This document shows positions 31,443 through 38,933 of a stretch of 64,000 nucleotides of DNA, in pieces (position 1 is the stretch's first letter; every line of letters begins with the position of its first letter). The notes beneath the pieces were generated by a model. That model saw nothing but the letters and a program-made list of their open reading frames with translations. It had not been told where the DNA came from and searched no databases. Source of the DNA: a virus; IMG/VR virus record IMGVR_UViG_3300037230_000036, positions 27,269 to 91,268 of that record; one strand, written 5' to 3'. The position numbers and the translations under genes are program-made.

Positions 31443-31478
31443 CTAGCTCCTGTGTGCGACAACCGGATAGGCATGGTT
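31440..31478 (-). repeat. Dispersed leader-peptide repeat, inverted copy with coupled mini-frame
   Basis: 39 bases identical to 19479-19517 on the other strand. The mini-frame at 31474-31439 encodes MPIRLSHTGAR and ends in a TGA that overlaps the ATG of the 137-residue gene; it is itself preceded by the AGGAGA of leader repeat copy C. This is the best-placed copy for a real translated leader. Confidence 0.7.
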
Positions 31479-31500
31479 TCTCCTATGGCACGGAAGGGTC
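31477..31500 (-). repeat. Intercistronic leader repeat, copy C
   Basis: On the minus strand: GACCCTTCCGTGCCATAGGA then GAAA, directly before the leader-peptide ATG. It overlaps the stop of the upstream gene. Confidence 0.7.
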
Positions 31501-31936
31501 AGGCGTTGAGGTTGCGGTAGTACGCGCTTCTGGCGGTTGCCGGCGCTGGAGCGACCCGATAAATAATATGACCGTCAATCGGCCCCCATTCGGTCTCCGG
31601 GGTGTATCGAGAGTTGTCCGTCGCCTCCCGCTGCACCCGCGCGATCTCGTTGCACCGCGCCAGCTTGTCGAGGATGGCAGGCGATGCAAACACGGGTTCG
31701 GCGCAGTCGCCGCACGTTGTCCGATCCCAGCAGCCGCCCTGCGCCTCACATAGCCGGCTCCATTCGAGATCGCACGGCTCATGCCCACAGCACATGCCGG
31801 CGAGATCGACAGTGGGGTATTGGCAATCCCCATGCGGGCGCGTGGCGCCAGTGCGCGCGGGCTCAACCTCGGTCTCGACGCCGGACGGGAATAGGCGCTC
31901 GGTTACGTGGTCGCCACGGTCCGCTAGGTATCTCAT
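31499..31936 (-). CDS. Cys-rich hypothetical protein
   Basis: 145 residues. Seven Cys between ~38 and ~95 (CQYPTVDLAGMCCGHEPC, CGDC) suggest zinc or disulfides. Unknown function. Confidence 0.55.
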   Translation of the reverse strand: MRYLADRGDHVTERLFPSGVETEVEPARTGATRPHGDCQYPTVDLAGMCCGHEPCDLEWSRLCEAQGGCWDRTTCGDCAEPVFASPAILDKLARCNEIARVQREATDNSRYTPETEWGPIDGHIIYRVAPAPATARSAYYRNLNA

Positions 31937-31939
31937 CGC

Positions 31940-32128
31940 TCAGCCCTCCGCCGGAACTACGTGAAACCGCATCGCCTCCGTGGCGACCTCTGGCCTCAAG
32001 ATTCCGCCTTGCTCCAGGAAGATCACCAGCCGCGCAGCCCACAGTGCTGCCTCGGCGTCTTTCCCGCAGTCATGGTAGGAGAGGCATTTCGCCAGCGCCC
32101 GGTTGACCTCGCGGCGATCGAAACTCAT
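31940..32128 (-). CDS. Small helical protein
   Basis: 62 residues (REVNRALAKCLSYHDCGKDA and a second helix), in ATGA overlap with the repressor gene. Unknown. Confidence 0.55.
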   Translation of the reverse strand: MSFDRREVNRALAKCLSYHDCGKDAEAALWAARLVIFLEQGGILRPEVATEAMRFHVVPAEG

Positions 32129-32523
32129 TGCGCAGCCTCCGCGCCGGCCGACAGCGCCTCGAACTGCAGCACCGACGTCCGCACCATCTTGCGCAGGGTC
32201 GCCGGCAGCCGCGCGATGCGCCCGGCGATCTCGATGGCGTCCGCGGTCGCCGCGGGGTCGCTGTCCTGCGGCAGGCTGATGTCGTCGAGGAAGAACTGCA
32301 GCGGCAGCTTGGCGGCTGCAGCGATCGAGACGAGGCGCGAGATGCTGACGCGGTTCTGGGCGGTCTCGTTCTTGTGAACCTGCGCCAAGCTGAGCCCGAG
32401 CAACTTGCCGAGGTCGCCTTGCGTCATGCTCTGGAGAGACCGCGCTGCCCGGATGCGGCGTCCCACCGCAATGTCGATCTCATGTTCGGTCTTGGTGGCC
32501 CGCGGCCTTCCGACTTTTCTCAT
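32125..32523 (-). CDS. XRE/C1-type repressor candidate
   Basis: 132 residues from ATG 32523 with GGAGACTAC upstream. The helix-turn-helix at ~34-58 (MTQGDLGKLLGLSLAQVHKN) is of the Cro/C1 class; the C-terminal half is helical. It heads the leftward accessory operon and is preceded by a good promoter overlapped by repeated TACGGT boxes, so autoregulation is likely. No peptidase domain is present, so induction would not follow the lambda route. Confidence 0.75.
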   Translation of the reverse strand: MRKVGRPRATKTEHEIDIAVGRRIRAARSLQSMTQGDLGKLLGLSLAQVHKNETAQNRVSISRLVSIAAAAKLPLQFFLDDISLPQDSDPAATADAIEIAGRIARLPATLRKMVRTSVLQFEALSAGAEAAQ

Positions 32524-32580
32524 ACCGTAGTCTCCATAGCGAGCAAGCGGCAATATGCGCTGTACGGTTATCTCTACGGT
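32523..32580 (-). promoter_or_regulatory. Candidate operator boxes
   Basis: TACGGT occurs at 32563-32568 and 32575-32580, 12 bases apart (about one helix turn), and inverted as ACCGTA at 32524-32529 over the repressor start. They lie at and just downstream of the -10 element. Confidence 0.5.
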
Positions 32581-32608
32581 ATATACGTGGTTGTGATACG
32601 CGATGCAA
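32580..32608 (-). promoter_or_regulatory. Leftward sigma-70-type promoter
   Basis: On the minus strand TTGCAT, 17 bases, TATATA. It would start transcription near 32573 and read the repressor and the accessory operon. Confidence 0.65.
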
Positions 32609-32632
32609 GGGAGTTGACCGCAGAGACGCCGG

Positions 32633-32665
32633 AAACAGAAACGCCCCGCCTGTTGGGGCGGGGCG
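32633..32665 (-). terminator. Intrinsic terminator between the divergent promoters
   Basis: Minus strand: CGCCCCGCC, loop CCAACA, GGCGGGGCG, then TTTCTGTTT. A 9-bp GC stem with a T-rich tail, inside a longer GCAGAG/CTCTGC outer pairing (32620-32625, 32666-32671). It would insulate the leftward promoter from upstream transcription. Confidence 0.65.
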
Positions 32666-32678
32666 CTCTGCGAAACGG

Positions 32679-32708
32679 TTGACGCGGGCACGGCGGCTCG
32701 CGTATATC
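32679..32708 (+). promoter_or_regulatory. Rightward sigma-70-type promoter
   Basis: TTGACG, 18 bases, TATATC on the plus strand. Predicted start near 32715, pointing toward SSB and the late region. Confidence 0.55.
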
Positions 32709-32714
32709 GCTTCG

Positions 32715-33002
32715 GTGATCAAGCGAAGTTTGCCGCTTCGCGAAGATCGTCGGCCGGGACGAACGGCCTTTCCGCGAAATAGCGCAGAAACCCGTCCCTC
32801 GGCAAGTGCTTTGAGGATATCGGGCGTGGGCGCAACGATCATTCATCCCCCGAAATGGTGGCTCCGCCGTCGGAGGAAGATTTCCGCGAAAGCGGTTCAG
32901 CGCGCAAATCGCCAGCTCTTGACCGCGCGCCAGGAACGCGAAACGGCCTTGGCACGGTGCGATGAAATCGGTATCGGTTTAAGGAAGCGAAGCGAGCAAT
33001 AG
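32715..33002 (+). CDS. Doubtful basic protein
   Basis: 95 residues from a GTG at the predicted transcript start, so it would be leaderless. The second half is a charged helix (KISAKAVQRANRQLL then TARQERETALARCDEIG) that could be real; the first half is Arg/Pro-rich and unremarkable. A perfect palindrome CTTCGCGAAG sits at 32736-32745. Low support. Confidence 0.3.
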   Translation: MIKRSLPLREDRRPGRTAFPRNSAETRPSASALRISGVGATIIHPPKWWLRRRRKISAKAVQRANRQLLTARQERETALARCDEIGIGLRKRSEQ

Positions 33003-33536
33003 CGGCTTTGGCCGTCCGCGAGGACTAGGGCAGATCTGACCGGTATCCCAGGTCGTGGAAGCCCGAACGGCGCCGCACCATTCTAGAAAAGGACGCGCAC
33101 GAGCTGCGCGGACTGCCGCACCAGGGGCCTGCCATGATCGGCCCGCGGCAGTTGTTGACACCGTCATACGAGGGCAGAGGAAGCGAAAGCCAGCGGGTAC
33201 AGGATGACCGCCCGCCGCCACCGCTGGGGTGCCCTGCGAAGCCAAGCGACGCAATGCAAACCCCAGCACCAGGCGCCTCCGATCATGGAGTGTCGAGCCG
33301 GCGACCGCGCCGATTTTTCGACCTCACCGACCTCGTAGGGCGGAGTGCGTCCGGAGACACGCCTGGCGGATGTCGCTCCGCTACGCTGCGCTCTCCTACG
33401 GCCTTCGGCCTCCGGGTCTGCGATGCGCAGACTCATCCTTGGCTGAATAAGTCTCCAGATGGTGTTGAGAAATATATCGTAAATGGAATGTCATTAGGAC
33501 GCGCGCGAATCGCAATCTTTGCACGGAGGACAAGAA
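33003..33536. other. Gene-poor region before SSB
   Basis: 534 bases. Frames here (for example 33134-33574 plus) read as Arg/Pro/Gly-rich without ribosome sites and look spurious. It contains the palindromic repeat at 33334-33410 and ends in an AT-rich stretch (33465-33500, AAATATATCGTAAATGG) that probably includes the SSB promoter. Confidence 0.5.
33334..33410. repeat. REP-like palindromic element
   Basis: Starts CGTAGGGCGGAG and ends CTCTCCTACG, imperfectly complementary over its ends, followed by a GGCC-TTC-GGCC hairpin. The composition and layout are those of bacterial chromosomal intergenic palindromes (REP type), not of phage coding DNA. Confidence 0.45.
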
Positions 33537-34004
33537 ATGGCCGGCAGCGTGAACAAAGTCATCGTTCTGGGTAACCTCGGGCAAGACCCGGAAACCCGCA
33601 TATTTCAAAACGGCGGATCGGTCACAAACCTGTCCGTCGCTACGTCGGAAAGCTGGAAAGACAAGTCGTCCGGCGAACGCAAAGAGCGAACCGAATGGCA
33701 CCGTGTTTCGATTCTCAACGATACCCTCGGCGAGATCGTCACGAAGTACGCCCGCAAAGGGGATAAAATCTACATCGAGGGACAGCTGCAGACCCGTAAA
33801 TACACAGATAACGCGGGCGTCGAGCGCTTCAGCACCGAGATCGTCGTCAAGGGCTTCAACAGCACCGTGCAGCTGCTCGGCGAGCGCCGCAGCAACGGAA
33901 ATTCCAGCACCGACCGACAGAATGGACGCGACGACGAATACCAGCCGCCACAGCCCCGCTCGCGTCCCGCGGGCAATGACCTCGACGATGAGATTCCGTT
34001 CTAG
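33537..34004 (+). CDS. ssb: Single-stranded DNA-binding protein
   Basis: 155 residues. OB-fold core MAGSVNKVIVLGNLGQDPE, TEWHRVSIL, YIEGQLQTRKY, then a disordered Gln/Arg/Pro linker and the acidic tip DDEIPF that recruits partner proteins. GGAGGA is 6 bases before ATG 33537. It coats ssDNA in replication and with RecT. First gene of the long rightward region. Confidence 0.9.
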   Translation: MAGSVNKVIVLGNLGQDPETRIFQNGGSVTNLSVATSESWKDKSSGERKERTEWHRVSILNDTLGEIVTKYARKGDKIYIEGQLQTRKYTDNAGVERFSTEIVVKGFNSTVQLLGERRSNGNSSTDRQNGRDDEYQPPQPRSRPAGNDLDDEIPF

Positions 34005-34071
34005 GGCGCGCATTGTCCGTTACCGCGCAAACCTCGGAACCAACTCCCCAAAACCCCCGCGAGCCGTTGAA

Positions 34072-34095
34072 ATCCACACCGCAACGATGTAGAAC
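34072..34095 (+). promoter_or_regulatory. Promoter-like box, class A copy 5
   Basis: ATCCAC, 10 bases, TGTAGAAC, in the gap between SSB and the small membrane protein at 34150. The most diverged of the five copies but with identical spacing. Confidence 0.4.
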
Positions 34096-34149
34096 CGACG
34101 CGGAACCCTTTGCGCCGCCCCGGCGTACCGAGTAGGAGAACAACGCACC

Positions 34150-34419
34150 ATGTCGATCTGGGGCCGCATGCAAAAGATCGAAGACAGGGTCGAGCAGCAC
34201 GGTACCGCCCTCACGCAAGCCGTCACCCTCCTCACCTCGCACGTCCAATCCTGCGACAAGCGCGGCGCTCGCACCGAAAAACTCGGCTATATCGCCATAT
34301 CCCTCGTCATCGCCGTCCTCGGCTTCCTCGTGAAACCGTACTTCGAACAAACCCCCAGACTTCCCCCAGGGTATTACCTCGAAGTCCCCACAAGCCCCGG
34401 AACTCCGAAGCAGCCTTGA
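34150..34419 (+). CDS. Small coiled-coil membrane protein
   Basis: 89 residues: amphipathic helix (~1-40), one membrane span (~47-64, YIAISLVIAVLGFLV), Pro-rich tail. This topology resembles XhlA-type or holin-accessory proteins. Located just before the terminase genes. AGGAGAAC lies 13 bases upstream. Confidence 0.6.
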   Translation: MSIWGRMQKIEDRVEQHGTALTQAVTLLTSHVQSCDKRGARTEKLGYIAISLVIAVLGFLVKPYFEQTPRLPPGYYLEVPTSPGTPKQP

Positions 34420-34455
34420 CGGATAGCCGTACTGAACGCGACTATCCCCCGTACT

Positions 34456-35058
34456 ATGTCGGTACTGAAAAACGCTAAACACGAAGCCTTCGCCCAGGCA
34501 GTCGCCGCCGGGAAATCCCTGGTCGATGCCCATGAGATGGCCGGATATCCACGACATCGCGGCAATGCCTACTCGGTAGCGCAGCGTCTCGACATTAAAG
34601 GGCGAGTGGCTGAACTACTCAATCGCAGGGATCAGCGAGAGTTCGCGTCGACCGAGCGCGCGATCGAGAGAACGGCGATCACAAAGACCCGTGTTGCGAC
34701 CGAATTGGCGAAGATCGCCTTTGCCAGCATGGGCGATTATACGCGGGCTGAGGGCACGTCGAGGGTTCTTGACTTGACCAATGTGACGGAAGACCAACTC
34801 GCTGCTGTTCAGCAACTTGAGACTGACGTTTATGTTCAGGGTAAGGGCGAAACGGCAAAGGCGGTGGTGCGGGTCAAGAAGTTCCGGCTGCACGACAAGC
34901 GCCAGGCCCTCATGGATATCGCGGCGCTGTTCGGCTACGTCATCAAGCGGACCGAGGTTCGGGAGGTCGACGAGTTCGAGACGATGGACGCCGACGCGCT
35001 GAAGGAGCGGGTATCGGAGATCATCGCGGGGGGGCGGGCTGAGCCGACGCGGCATTGA
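34456..35058 (+). CDS. terS: Terminase small subunit
   Basis: 200 residues. An N-terminal helix-turn-helix (KHEAFAQAVAAGKSLVDAHE, then AYSVAQRLDIKGRVAEL) binds packaging DNA; the middle has the LTNVTEDQLAAVQQLE and KFRLHDKRQALMDIAALFGY segments usual in this family. It recognises DNA for the large subunit at 37143, though seven genes' length separates them, which is more than usual. Basic C-terminus. Confidence 0.8.
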   Translation: MSVLKNAKHEAFAQAVAAGKSLVDAHEMAGYPRHRGNAYSVAQRLDIKGRVAELLNRRDQREFASTERAIERTAITKTRVATELAKIAFASMGDYTRAEGTSRVLDLTNVTEDQLAAVQQLETDVYVQGKGETAKAVVRVKKFRLHDKRQALMDIAALFGYVIKRTEVREVDEFETMDADALKERVSEIIAGGRAEPTRH

Positions 35059-35068
35059 AGGAGTGGGA

Positions 35069-36019
35069 ATGATGGACGCAAGCAAGCCTGACGAGTTCGC
35101 GGCCGAGCTGGTCGACGCCTGTGCGCCTGGGATGGTCAAGAGCAAGGCGGAGGCTTTGGCGCTGTACGATCGCCACGACAGCTCCGAGGCTGCGCAGAAG
35201 CGACGGGACGAGTGGGGTGAGCAGGAACAGGGCGACCCGGCGCTTGAGGCTTTGCGGCGCGCGCTGCTGCCGGGATTGCTGATGATCGAGGAGTGCTCCA
35301 GGCAGCTCACGCGGCAGTGGACACGGGTCTTCCGGAAGGTGGCAACGGCACCCATTGGGTTCGTGGAGATTCAGTATCGCGGAGCGCTTCACCGCCTCTG
35401 CTCGATGGATAGCAAGGGAGGTGTGGCGCTTAGGACAGTGCTGGCGCCGGAGAGGGGCCTGGAGGGGTTTGTCGTTCAGGCTATTGGGATGTCGGAGTGC
35501 TCCCTCCAAGTTGAGGAAATGCGCCACGCCAACGTACTGGATGCCGGCCGGGTTGCGGACGCCGCGGAGGGTGGTGGAACTCCGCTGTTCTCGCTCAAAC
35601 ACCAGATCGACACCGGCGTTTACTCGAACATGCTCGACCCGGCTTCGGAGCTCAACGAGATGGCGGTGGAGATGGCGGCTGTGGCGGTTCGCAAGCTGCC
35701 AGACCAAGCTGGATCGCGGGCGTTGGCCAATCCGAAGCTGCTCGTGGTGCCGACAGGGTTGGAGTTCAGCGCCCATCGGCTCTGCAAGGGCGACCACGCC
35801 GCGAGTTGGCCGCAGGATGGCTATTGCGTTCTCGATTATCTCGTAAATCCGAAGGCGTGGTTTCTGACTACCACGATCAAGGGGCTCGTCAGCATCGAGA
35901 AGGCACCGTTCAAGCTGGACCTCAAGGTCGAGGGTGATGCGCTGGTGCTGGAAGGTTCGCAGTCCTACGCCGCCGGCTACATGAACCCGCGTGGGGTCTT
36001 CGGGAGCTTCCCCGGCTGA
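35069..36019 (+). CDS. Diverged second major-capsid-like protein
   Basis: 316 residues; AAGGAG precedes ATG 35069. It aligns along its length with the capsid protein at 52173: LLPGL and RQWxxVF (65-70, 82-87), IExxYxGAL, QAIGMSECSLQVEEMRHANVL against MSIGLAESFAQTEEIVHANIL, LNEMAVE, PDQAG, VLDYL, then TIKGLVSIEKAPFKLDLKV against TIKGLVSYERVPFELDMQV, and MNPRG. It has an acidic ~64-residue N-terminal extension and lacks about 20-30 residues in the E-loop region. It lies between the terminase genes. It could be a minor shell component, an assembly regulator or a decaying duplicate. Confidence 0.8.
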   Translation: MMDASKPDEFAAELVDACAPGMVKSKAEALALYDRHDSSEAAQKRRDEWGEQEQGDPALEALRRALLPGLLMIEECSRQLTRQWTRVFRKVATAPIGFVEIQYRGALHRLCSMDSKGGVALRTVLAPERGLEGFVVQAIGMSECSLQVEEMRHANVLDAGRVADAAEGGGTPLFSLKHQIDTGVYSNMLDPASELNEMAVEMAAVAVRKLPDQAGSRALANPKLLVVPTGLEFSAHRLCKGDHAASWPQDGYCVLDYLVNPKAWFLTTTIKGLVSIEKAPFKLDLKVEGDALVLEGSQSYAAGYMNPRGVFGSFPG

Positions 36020-36038
36020 GGTGCGCGGCGACTGCGGA

Positions 36039-36125
36039 TGTGATACAAACCTCGTCTCTGAGGCTGTTCGTCGTAGCCGAGTGCGGTTGTCGGCAACGAG
36101 CTCGCTCACAGACGAGGTCTATTTT
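36039..36125 (+). promoter_or_regulatory. TGTGATACAAA box joined to a branched RNA hairpin
   Basis: TGTGATACAAA (36039-36049) runs into ACCTCGTCT, which pairs perfectly with AGACGAGGT at 36110-36118; the interior folds further (GGCT/AGCC, and GTTG-TCGG-CAAC). A TATTTT run follows. It could be an attenuator, terminator or short structured RNA. The same box abuts a hairpin at 47365. Confidence 0.5.
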
Positions 36126-36150
36126 CCATAATCGCGGCACGGATGGGGAA

Positions 36151-36354
36151 ATGAGCGAGGAAGTCTGCGATATCGGCTACATCAACCCCGAGAGGAAGCA
36201 CGCGCTGATCAGCATCAAGGCACCGTCGCTGAATAGCTGCCACTGCTCATGGCAGCGCAATATGGCGCAATTTGCGATCACCATCGAGAGCGCGATCGTT
36301 CTCCGCGCGAAGCTGAATGCGTTTCTCGCCCAGCACGGAGTCACATTTCAATGA
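36151..36354 (+). CDS. Hypothetical small protein
   Basis: 67 residues from ATG 36151 (GGATGGGGA upstream). Beta-like start (VCDIGYINPERKHALISI) and a C-terminal helix; three Cys. Unknown. Overlaps the next ATG by four bases. Confidence 0.5.
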   Translation: MSEEVCDIGYINPERKHALISIKAPSLNSCHCSWQRNMAQFAITIESAIVLRAKLNAFLAQHGVTFQ

Positions 36355-36521
36355 GCGACGCACCGCAGGAATGGCACCCGTGGGCCGATTATGGGGGAAG
36401 CCCGGATGAGCCTCCCGTAGCGGAAGCCGGGATCGATCTCGCCGGCCCTCCCTGTGCGGGCTGCCGTTCCTGGGCTGAGTCGACTCCTCCATCGCGCTCT
36501 GAGGAGGAGATGCCGTTTTGA
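36351..36521 (+). CDS. Hypothetical small acidic protein
   Basis: 56 residues, Pro/Glu/Trp-rich with CAGC; ends with EEEMPF, an acidic tip reminiscent of SSB tails. ATGA overlap upstream. Unknown. Confidence 0.5.
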   Translation: MSDAPQEWHPWADYGGSPDEPPVAEAGIDLAGPPCAGCRSWAESTPPSRSEEEMPF

Positions 36522-36742
36522 CCAAAGCCCGGCGCCCCACCGCAGCAGATCGTGACCTCGCCGATCACATTCGCCGGCTCCCGTTCGGCTCGTACAGGAT
36601 CGATTCGATCGATGAGGCGGCGTCCGATGGGACCGCACCGATGCGGTACTGTGGTCTGGCTCGTATGAAGCGCGAAGGGCAGCTCACGCTCGAAATTGGC
36701 GTGAAACGCATCGATATCTATCCGTCCGAGCCGTCCGCATGA
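36518..36742 (+). CDS. Hypothetical protein with TTG start
   Basis: 74 residues. TTG at 36518 overlaps the upstream TGA and follows GAGGAGGAGA at a good distance. Basic N-terminus, alpha/beta content. Unknown. Confidence 0.55.
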   Translation: MTKARRPTAADRDLADHIRRLPFGSYRIDSIDEAASDGTAPMRYCGLARMKREGQLTLEIGVKRIDIYPSEPSA

Positions 36743-37146
36743 CCGTCATGACTCGCGAAGAAGCCGTCGCCGAACTGCTCGACAAAGCTCGTCGTCTGCA
36801 GCCTGAGACGGGGCTGCTGCCCTCCGAGCTGCCGGTGTCATCTCTGATCGCCCATGCCTTCATCGACGCCGTGAACGCCGAGTGGGACGCGCTCTACTCG
36901 ACAACCGCCGAAGTGCGCGAGATCGCCGATAGGGCGCGAGAACTTGCGCGCGCCGCGTCTGCGGCAATGGACCTCGACAAGCCGGACTTCGACTCGTCCC
37001 GCTACCTTGTGTTCGGGCTTGAGCATGCCTACCGCGCACCTGCCGGCGATGACAAGACCGTTCCGCTGCTCCAATGGATGCTCGGCTGCGCAAAGCCGCT
37101 GTGGGCGATGTTCATCCAGGACGCTGCCGCGCCGGCTGAGCCGTGA
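36739..37146 (+). CDS. Hypothetical protein
   Basis: 135 residues, helical (EEAVAELLDKARRLQ; EIADRARELARAASAAMDLD). ATGA overlap with the upstream gene and GTGA overlap with terL. Unknown. Confidence 0.55.
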   Translation: MTVMTREEAVAELLDKARRLQPETGLLPSELPVSSLIAHAFIDAVNAEWDALYSTTAEVREIADRARELARAASAAMDLDKPDFDSSRYLVFGLEHAYRAPAGDDKTVPLLQWMLGCAKPLWAMFIQDAAAPAEP

Positions 37147-38930
37147 TCGACCTCGACACCCTCTCCACCGACGAACTCCGCTGGATCGCCCGCGCCGACC
37201 GCGCCATCAAGCGGAAGGCGGAAAAGCAGGCCTGCGAGGATAGCCTCCTCGAGTTCCTCCGCTGCGCCTGGCCGCACATGGGCGAGGCCGGCGAGTTCAT
37301 CCCGAACTGGCACCACGAGAAGATCGCGACCAACCTTGAGACGATGGCGTGGGATGGCGAGGTCGAGTCGCTGCAGGACGGCGACCCCGATGACCGCTTC
37401 ACGCGCTCGATCGTCTGCAACGTGCCACCGCGGACCACGAAGAGCTTGCTGATCTCGGTAGCCCTGCACGCCTGGGTATGGGCACAGCCGGAAAGCCGCT
37501 GGAGCCCGCTCTGCGGCCCACACGTCCGGTTCTTCTGCCTCAGCTATGGGGCGACGCTCGCCGAGGACTTGGCGGTCAAGGTGCGCCGGCTCATCATGGG
37601 CGCCTGGTATCAGCAGCACTGGGGCGCCCAGGTCGAGATCAGACCGGATCAGGCGGCGCGATCGAACTTCGCCAACACCAAAGGTGGGGAGCGGATCTCC
37701 TGCTCGATCGAGGGCGGCTTGCTGGGCCGCGGCGGCGACTGGCAGATTGTCGACGATCCCCACCATTTGAAGGGTGCCGAGAGCGATACCCAGCGCCGGG
37801 AAACGCTCGAAGGCATGCGCAGCCTCGTCACCCGCGTCACCGATCCCCGCATCGCCGCGCGCGTCCTCGTCATGCAGCGGGTCCACAAGGACGACTCGAC
37901 CAACTACGCGATCGAGAATTGGGGCCCGGTGAGGCATCTCATGTTCCCGATGAAGTTCGATGAGCGCCGCGCCGATCCGGAGGACGAGCGGGATACCGAC
38001 GGCGAGTTGCTGTGGCCGGAAGTCTGGACCGAGAAGGTCGTCGAGCAGGAAGAGCGCGAGCTGCGGCCATATGGCGTCGCCGGGCAACTCCAGCAGGCGC
38101 CGGTGCCGAAAGGCGGCGGCATCATCAGCCGGAACTGGTGGCGGCTGTGGCCCGGCGACTACCCGGAAGCCGCGACCTATGACCCGATCTGCTTCTGTCC
38201 GCTGTGCAAATGGCATTCGAAGGTGCCCCGGGGACAGGTCGTCGAGGAATGCCCGAGTTGCGGCTCCAGGGTCGAGCGCCACGTCCCGTTCCCGGATCTC
38301 TCCTACCGGCTGCTGTCGGTCGACACCGCGTACGGCGAGAAGGACGACAACTCGTACAGCGCCGCGACGGTATGGGGTATCTGGCACGACAAGACCGAGG
38401 CGCCGCGCGCGATCCTGATGCGGGCCTGGCGTGGCCGGCCGCGGCTGCGCGGGGTTCCGGACTCCCCGGTCGCGGCGGAACGCATCGGTCTCGTCGAGCG
38501 GATCCACATGATGGCGGTCGGCGACCAGGTCGATGCGGTGCTGATCGAGAACAAGAGCCGCGGCCAGGACCTCTACCAGGAGCTCGAGCAGCTGATGCGG
38601 GAGTGGCCGTTCCAGCTGATCTACACGACGCCGGTGGTCTCGAAGGAGGTCCGGCTGGAAAGCTGCGTCCCGCTCTTCGTCAATGAACGGGTCTGGGCGC
38701 CGGACAAAGCCTGGGCGGAACTCGTCATCAACGAGGTCGAGGAGCAGAACTACAGCCACAAGGCGCAGCACAATGATCTAAGCGACACCGTCGCGCAAAG
38801 CTTGAGATTTTTCAGAGACTCCGGGATGCTGAGCCTGGGCGACGAGTTCGCGCTGGAAACCCGGCGGTCGATGGCGTTCAAGGGGAAGAGCGGGCGGTTC
38901 GACGCCGGCGCCGCTTACGAGGGGGAGTGA
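37143..38930 (+). CDS. terL: Terminase large subunit with zinc-ribbon insertion
   Basis: 595 residues from GTG 37143. ATPase: VPPRTTKS (~92-99) as Walker A and WQIVDDPHH (~199-207) as Walker B. Nuclease: SVDTAYGEKDD (~392), DAVLIENKSRG (~462-472), HNDLSDTVAQSLR (~542). It cuts and pumps DNA into the shell. Between the domains, CFCPLCKW (~349-356) and ECPSCGS (~369-375) form two Cys pairs, an apparent zinc ribbon not normally found in TerL. A long antisense frame is only codon-bias shadow. Confidence 0.9.
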   Translation: MIDLDTLSTDELRWIARADRAIKRKAEKQACEDSLLEFLRCAWPHMGEAGEFIPNWHHEKIATNLETMAWDGEVESLQDGDPDDRFTRSIVCNVPPRTTKSLLISVALHAWVWAQPESRWSPLCGPHVRFFCLSYGATLAEDLAVKVRRLIMGAWYQQHWGAQVEIRPDQAARSNFANTKGGERISCSIEGGLLGRGGDWQIVDDPHHLKGAESDTQRRETLEGMRSLVTRVTDPRIAARVLVMQRVHKDDSTNYAIENWGPVRHLMFPMKFDERRADPEDERDTDGELLWPEVWTEKVVEQEERELRPYGVAGQLQQAPVPKGGGIISRNWWRLWPGDYPEAATYDPICFCPLCKWHSKVPRGQVVEECPSCGSRVERHVPFPDLSYRLLSVDTAYGEKDDNSYSAATVWGIWHDKTEAPRAILMRAWRGRPRLRGVPDSPVAAERIGLVERIHMMAVGDQVDAVLIENKSRGQDLYQELEQLMREWPFQLIYTTPVVSKEVRLESCVPLFVNERVWAPDKAWAELVINEVEEQNYSHKAQHNDLSDTVAQSLRFFRDSGMLSLGDEFALETRRSMAFKGKSGRFDAGAAYEGE

Positions 38931-38933
38931 GGA

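Noticed and set aside
33134-33574. 146-codon plus-strand frame before SSB
   Set aside because: Runs through the palindromic element and the SSB start region; composition looks non-coding.
37029-38771. 580-codon open frame antisense to terL
   Set aside because: Open only because of strong third-position GC bias; the plus strand has full terminase motifs.
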